A stretch of 64,000 bases of DNA. It comes from CAYNFR01 sp964396595 (lineage in GTDB: Bacteria > Bacteroidota > Bacteroidia > Chitinophagales > Saprospiraceae). Positions within the stretch are counted from its first letter, which is position 1. Each line of letters opens with the position of its first letter. Position numbers and translations under genes: made by a program. Below the pieces are notes generated by a model. It did no database searches. It worked only from the letters and a program-made list of their open reading frames with translations, and was not told the DNA's origin. The stretch covers positions 186,001 to 250,000 of the forward strand of contig CAYNFR010000001.1 of NCBI GenBank assembly GCA_964396595.1, given 5' to 3'. This document shows positions 61,085-64,000 of this stretch, one piece after another.

Positions 61085-61130
61085 TGAAAAAATAACAAAA
61101 AGGCCTGAAGAAATTAATCATCAGGCCTTA
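61085..61130 (-). terminator. Rho-independent terminator of the CBM48-HhH gene
   Basis: On the minus strand, AAGGCCTGA (61129-61121) pairs perfectly with TCAGGCCTT (61108-61100) across a 12-nt loop. It is followed by TTTGTTATTTTTT. It lies 25-70 bp after the stop of the minus-strand gene. On the plus strand there is no T-run, so it does not serve parE. Confidence 0.88.
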
Positions 61131-61154
61131 ATTCAGAAAAGGTGTAAATGTCTT

Positions 61155-61808
61155 TTATCCGACTACCTTACCCCCCTTTAGTTCGTCTTGTAATTTTGCT
61201 AATACCTCCCATTGACCTTGGGCCGCAAGCTTGGCTTGTTTAGGCCATGTAGTAGGGTCATGCATCGTGTAACGGCTTCCGGCATCATTCAGGATTTTCT
61301 TTAAGCCGGCCACTTTTGCAACAGATAGATCGGCGAATGTGTTGTAACCACCAGCATTCAGCAGCCCATTAATTTTTGGCCCGATGCCTTCGATTTTTGT
61401 AAGATCATCAGGCTTTACATCTATAGGCGCAGCTGCTTTAGGTGTTGCCTTTTTTGCACTTGCCTTTGGTGTAGGAATTGATACTTGAGACTCAGTAGCC
61501 GGAACAGCTACTATAGAGTTGTCAACTCCTTGAAATGGTGATGGTCTATACCCATCTGCAGCCCAGTCATTATCCCATGCACTATTGTCTATGAGATATC
61601 TGAATTCATAATCACGTCCGACAGCCAGAGTCGTTTCTCCACTATATTCTTTCTTGCCTTTTTTCAATACTACTCCATGCTCCCAGTTCCAGTTGTTAAA
61701 ATCACCTACTACCCTTACTTCTTTAGATGAGGGCGCGGCTTCTGTAGGAAGACTGAATGTTACTTTACAAGTCTTGTTGTCTTTCGAAAAAGTCTTTTTT
61801 AATGACAT
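61155..61808 (-). CDS. CBM48-like (isoamylase early-set/AMPK glycogen-binding) - helix-hairpin-helix fusion protein
   Basis: A 217-residue soluble protein with no signal peptide. Residues ~10-95 are an AMPK-type glycogen-binding / isoamylase early-set domain: VRVVGDFNNWNWEHGVVLKKGKKEYSGETTLAVGRDYEFRYLIDNSAWDNDWAADGYRPSPF. An Ala/Pro/Lys linker (about 100-130) leads to a helix-hairpin-helix region (about 131-215, DDLTKIEGIGPKINGLLNAGGYNTFADL, then VAGLKKILNDAG). The latter resembles the C-terminal extension found on some Bacteroidota ribosomal proteins. A carbohydrate-binding and nucleic-acid-binding-like pair in one cytoplasmic protein has no obvious function. It has its own terminator. Confidence 0.8.
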   Translation of the reverse strand: MSLKKTFSKDNKTCKVTFSLPTEAAPSSKEVRVVGDFNNWNWEHGVVLKKGKKEYSGETTLAVGRDYEFRYLIDNSAWDNDWAADGYRPSPFQGVDNSIVAVPATESQVSIPTPKASAKKATPKAAAPIDVKPDDLTKIEGIGPKINGLLNAGGYNTFADLSVAKVAGLKKILNDAGSRYTMHDPTTWPKQAKLAAQGQWEVLAKLQDELKGGKVVG

Positions 61809-62065
61809 AAGTTGATAAAAATGATATTTAAATTAATAGAACAGTGTGCAAAATTATGCCAATAAAATATGCATTACAAATATTTTGCAATAGCCACAAA
61901 AGCAATTAATAAACAAAGTTTTATTTTGAAATAAATAACGTATCGTTTGTTCTGCATTGAGCTCCAGCCCTTATTATATAAGGTATGCAGACGTTAAGAA
62001 GCGGAATAAAAGAATTTACAAATTTTTAACGCTCGATCATAGCGGAAGAGTAATTAATCGGTTTC

Positions 62066-63145
62066 TTACCACTTAATAGAGTTAACGATAAGATCGATTT
62101 CTTGCATTAGGTTTCGCTTTGATAAACCGGGCATGAGAATGAACCCATCCACAATCAGTAGCTTGCCTGTATGCTCATTGACTATAGCATAGCTTTGATA
62201 AGGGCCTCCCAGGAATTCGTTAACCATTTCCCAGATACCCCTGACTTCCTTGACATAATGTCCTGAAATGGTTCTATTAAATTCAAGCACGGGAAGATCA
62301 TTTGGATTCGATACCAGATAGCTATTTGGTGTATCTGAAGTAACAAATTTTCTTCCGAATGAGTCAAACCGCTGCCGTATGTAATCTTTATCGAGCTGAT
62401 CTGTATTGCGATATGGATATTCTCTGAATACCAGATTTACTATCCCTGATTCAATATCCTTTCGTAACCATAATAGCTTGTCTTCATTCAGCGAATCTAA
62501 AGCCACTTGATATGTAACGGGTATGTCAAGCGTAATCCCATATCGCTCTGTCAGCATTCGGCTGATGCCGGGATTTTTTCCTCTTGCATATGTGTATTGG
62601 TATAACTGCTTCGCATCGTGATTGTTTACCTTAGAGGAGATCCCACCGAAGTTATCCTTCAATGCTTTGACAATCTCTTCATCTGTATTGCCAAAAAGGT
62701 ATATAACTAATTGGCCGAAGGCCCACTTATCTCTTCCGATAGATGTTCTGAATGTACTATCTGCCTTTACTCTTTCAACACGCTCCGATCCTAGGTCATT
62801 TTTGATAATATCAGTGGTCACCGAATTAGAGTCAGACAAGTTTCCTATTATAAGATAGGTGCGTAGCTGCCTACGATGATGGTCGGCGCGCAGCTGCTCG
62901 GGAGAATAATAGCGTAAATCAAACATTGACTCCGGTCTTGGTGTGATAGGATAAACACCTCCTAGTGTGTTTTCAACAGCTTGCCCCACTATGCCTGACC
63001 ACATTGATTGATCACAGACTACAGTAATCTCATTCATGACGCCAAGAGCGGTAGGTTTTACCGTAACGCCTTCACCAGAAAAACACCCGGATAATGATGT
63101 AACCAGGAGTGAAAAAAGTAAATATCGTAAGGGGCGACCGAACAT
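62066..63145 (-). CDS. DUF4837 family lipoprotein
   Basis: Bacteroidota-restricted lipoprotein of 359 residues with lipobox LSGC (C21). The mature start PTALGVMNEITVVCDQSMWSGIVGQAVENTLGGVYPITPRPESMFDLRYY is the hallmark of DUF4837. The C-terminus (IRGIWEMVNEFLGGPYQSYAIVNEHTGKLLIVDGFILMPG, preceded by a VKE segment) is also typical of the family. Function is not known; it probably sits in the outer membrane facing the periplasm. It follows moxR on the same strand by 56 bp. Confidence 0.85.
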   Translation of the reverse strand: MFGRPLRYLLFSLLVTSLSGCFSGEGVTVKPTALGVMNEITVVCDQSMWSGIVGQAVENTLGGVYPITPRPESMFDLRYYSPEQLRADHHRRQLRTYLIIGNLSDSNSVTTDIIKNDLGSERVERVKADSTFRTSIGRDKWAFGQLVIYLFGNTDEEIVKALKDNFGGISSKVNNHDAKQLYQYTYARGKNPGISRMLTERYGITLDIPVTYQVALDSLNEDKLLWLRKDIESGIVNLVFREYPYRNTDQLDKDYIRQRFDSFGRKFVTSDTPNSYLVSNPNDLPVLEFNRTISGHYVKEVRGIWEMVNEFLGGPYQSYAIVNEHTGKLLIVDGFILMPGLSKRNLMQEIDLIVNSIKW

Positions 63146-63201
63146 TTTTTTAATTATAAGATGCTTGACATTTCGTTTTTGTTGTGCCGCAGTGACATTT
63201 G

Positions 63202-64000
63202 CTATAACAATTTAGCTATTATTTGTTCTTCGTTGATCCCTTCAGCTTCGGCTTTATAGTTGCGTACGATGCGATGTCTTAAGATATTCGTAGCTACCGC
63301 TCTAACGTCTTCTATATCGGGTGCGTATTTGCCATTAATAGCTGCATGGCATTTAGCACCTAGTAACAAAAATTGTGAGGCTCTCGGACCGGCACCCCAA
63401 GAGATAAACTCATTAACTATAGCATCCGCTCGGGCAGTGTTGGGTCTAGTCTTTGTTGCAAGGCTCACTACATACTGAAGAACATGGTCAGTAACCGGTA
63501 TCTTACGGACCAATTGCTGAAAGAAGATGATCTCTTCCGCAGAGACGATATGACTCAACTGCGGAGCATAGTTCTCTGTCGTACTCTTAACTACTTGCAG
63601 CTCTTCTTCGTAAGAAGGATAGGTCAGTGGAACACTAAACATAAATCGGTCAAGTTGAGCTTCCGGTAGTGGATAAGTTCCTTCTTGCTCGATGGGATTC
63701 TGAGTGGCCATGACAAAGAAGGGTTTCGGCAATGTAAATTGCTGTCCACCAACCGTTACACTTCGTTCTTGCATCGCTTCGAGTAGTGCTGCTTGCGTTT
63801 TGGGAGGTGTTCTATTTATCTCGTCTGCCAACACAATGTTTGCGAATAAGGGGCCTTTCGTAAACTTAAAGCTCCTGTTTTCGTCCAATATTTCAGAACC
63901 GGTAATGTCCGATGGCATTAAATCGGGTGTGAACTGTATACGCTTAAATTCAAGATCCAACACTTCCGAAATAGTACTGACTAACAAGGTCTTCGCAAGC
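63202..64000 (-). CDS. MoxR family AAA ATPase (N-terminus beyond the window)
   Basis: The frame stays open to base 64000 and enters the P-loop: the last visible residues read LAKTLL, the end of the family's GxxGLAKT. About 266 C-terminal residues are visible. Walker B is NIVLADEINRTPPKTQAALLEAMQE, sensor 1 is FVMATQNPIEQEGTYPLPEAQLDRFM, and the lid contains WGAGPRASQFLLLGAKCHAAINGKYAPDIEDVRAVATNILRHRIV. MoxR proteins act as chaperones for envelope or metalloenzyme assembly, often with DUF58 and VWA-domain genes that would lie beyond the window or downstream; here downstream is DUF4837. Confidence 0.92.
   Translation of the reverse strand, partial: LAKTLLVSTISEVLDLEFKRIQFTPDLMPSDITGSEILDENRSFKFTKGPLFANIVLADEINRTPPKTQAALLEAMQERSVTVGGQQFTLPKPFFVMATQNPIEQEGTYPLPEAQLDRFMFSVPLTYPSYEEELQVVKSTTENYAPQLSHIVSAEEIIFFQQLVRKIPVTDHVLQYVVSLATKTRPNTARADAIVNEFISWGAGPRASQFLLLGAKCHAAINGKYAPDIEDVRAVATNILRHRIVRNYKAEAEGINEEQIIAKLL

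Noticed and set aside
1..64000. tRNA, rRNA, CRISPR arrays, prophage, restriction or defence loci
   Set aside because: Reading the gaps gave no cloverleaf-like sequence, no regularly spaced repeats, and no integrase, transposase, nuclease-methylase or phage structural gene.

Overview
The window is a stretch of chromosome from a member of the Bacteroidota, most likely a free-living relative of the Saprospiria or Cytophagia. The evidence is a type IX secretion plug protein, a DUF4837 lipoprotein, a Bacteroidota-type ParE, many SPII lipoproteins, start regions without clear Shine-Dalgarno sequences, and several exact TAnnTTTG (-7) promoter boxes ahead of genes. I found no rRNA, tRNA, CRISPR array, prophage or complete insertion sequence. 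Most of the window is core and envelope metabolism.

Layout. 1-4.4 kb: end of a DUF885 metallopeptidase-like gene, sucB with a small membrane protein, a 3-methyladenine glycosylase and a WecA-type polyprenyl-phosphate sugar transferase. 4.5-10.4 kb (minus): SDR, two crotonase-family enzymes and mfd. 10.5-18.7 kb (plus): T9SS plug protein, a TolC/adaptor pair, a DUF2064 protein and a 1076-residue degenerate peptidase/propeller/Omp85-like barrel fusion. 18.7-25 kb: pdeM, recA, an OmpA lipoprotein, two unknown envelope proteins, an MscS channel and a Gfo/Idh/MocA oxidoreductase. 25.2-31.2 kb (minus): cysC, cysD, cysN, then mannose-1-phosphate guanylyltransferase, a GT4 glycosyltransferase and an EEP-family hydrolase. 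31.3-40 kb: FGGY kinase, pirin, TM2-TPR-SHOCT protein, RsbU-type phosphatase, serine hydrolase, sulfatase and PPK2. 40.2-48.6 kb (minus): diheme cytochrome with beta-helix lipoprotein, HtrA protease, M15 peptidase, a conserved unknown protein and a NatAB-like ABC exporter. 48.9-54.8 kb: coiled-coil protein with a CBM9-like protein, AlkB-type hydroxylase, AnmK, RpiB and M28 peptidase. 55-64 kb: unknown lipoprotein, cvpA-thrB-thrC, parE, a CBM48-HhH fusion, a DUF4837 lipoprotein and the start-truncated moxR.

The genes form a few working groups. cysC-cysD-cysN would make APS and PAPS and lie directly upstream of nucleotide-sugar and glycosyltransferase genes, which suggests sulfated surface glycan or sulfate assimilation. 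thrB-thrC form the end of threonine synthesis. recA sits with pdeM. The SDR/ECH/ECH1-like run suggests acyl-CoA oxidation, and the AlkB-type enzyme would feed alkane-derived carbon into such a pathway.

The most unusual structure is a pair of dispersed, diverged 154- and 179-bp elements (4419-4572 and 55896-56074) with imperfect terminal inverted repeats. Both lie in convergent gaps and both run into the 3' end of a minus-strand gene (mfd, thrC), supplying its last codons or stop codon. They look like a MITE family. The next most notable items are the degenerate-peptidase/propeller/Omp85-like fusion, the diheme cytochrome/beta-helix pair of unknown function, and a conserved cytoplasmic family (44896-46353) whose usual database names do not fit its sequence.
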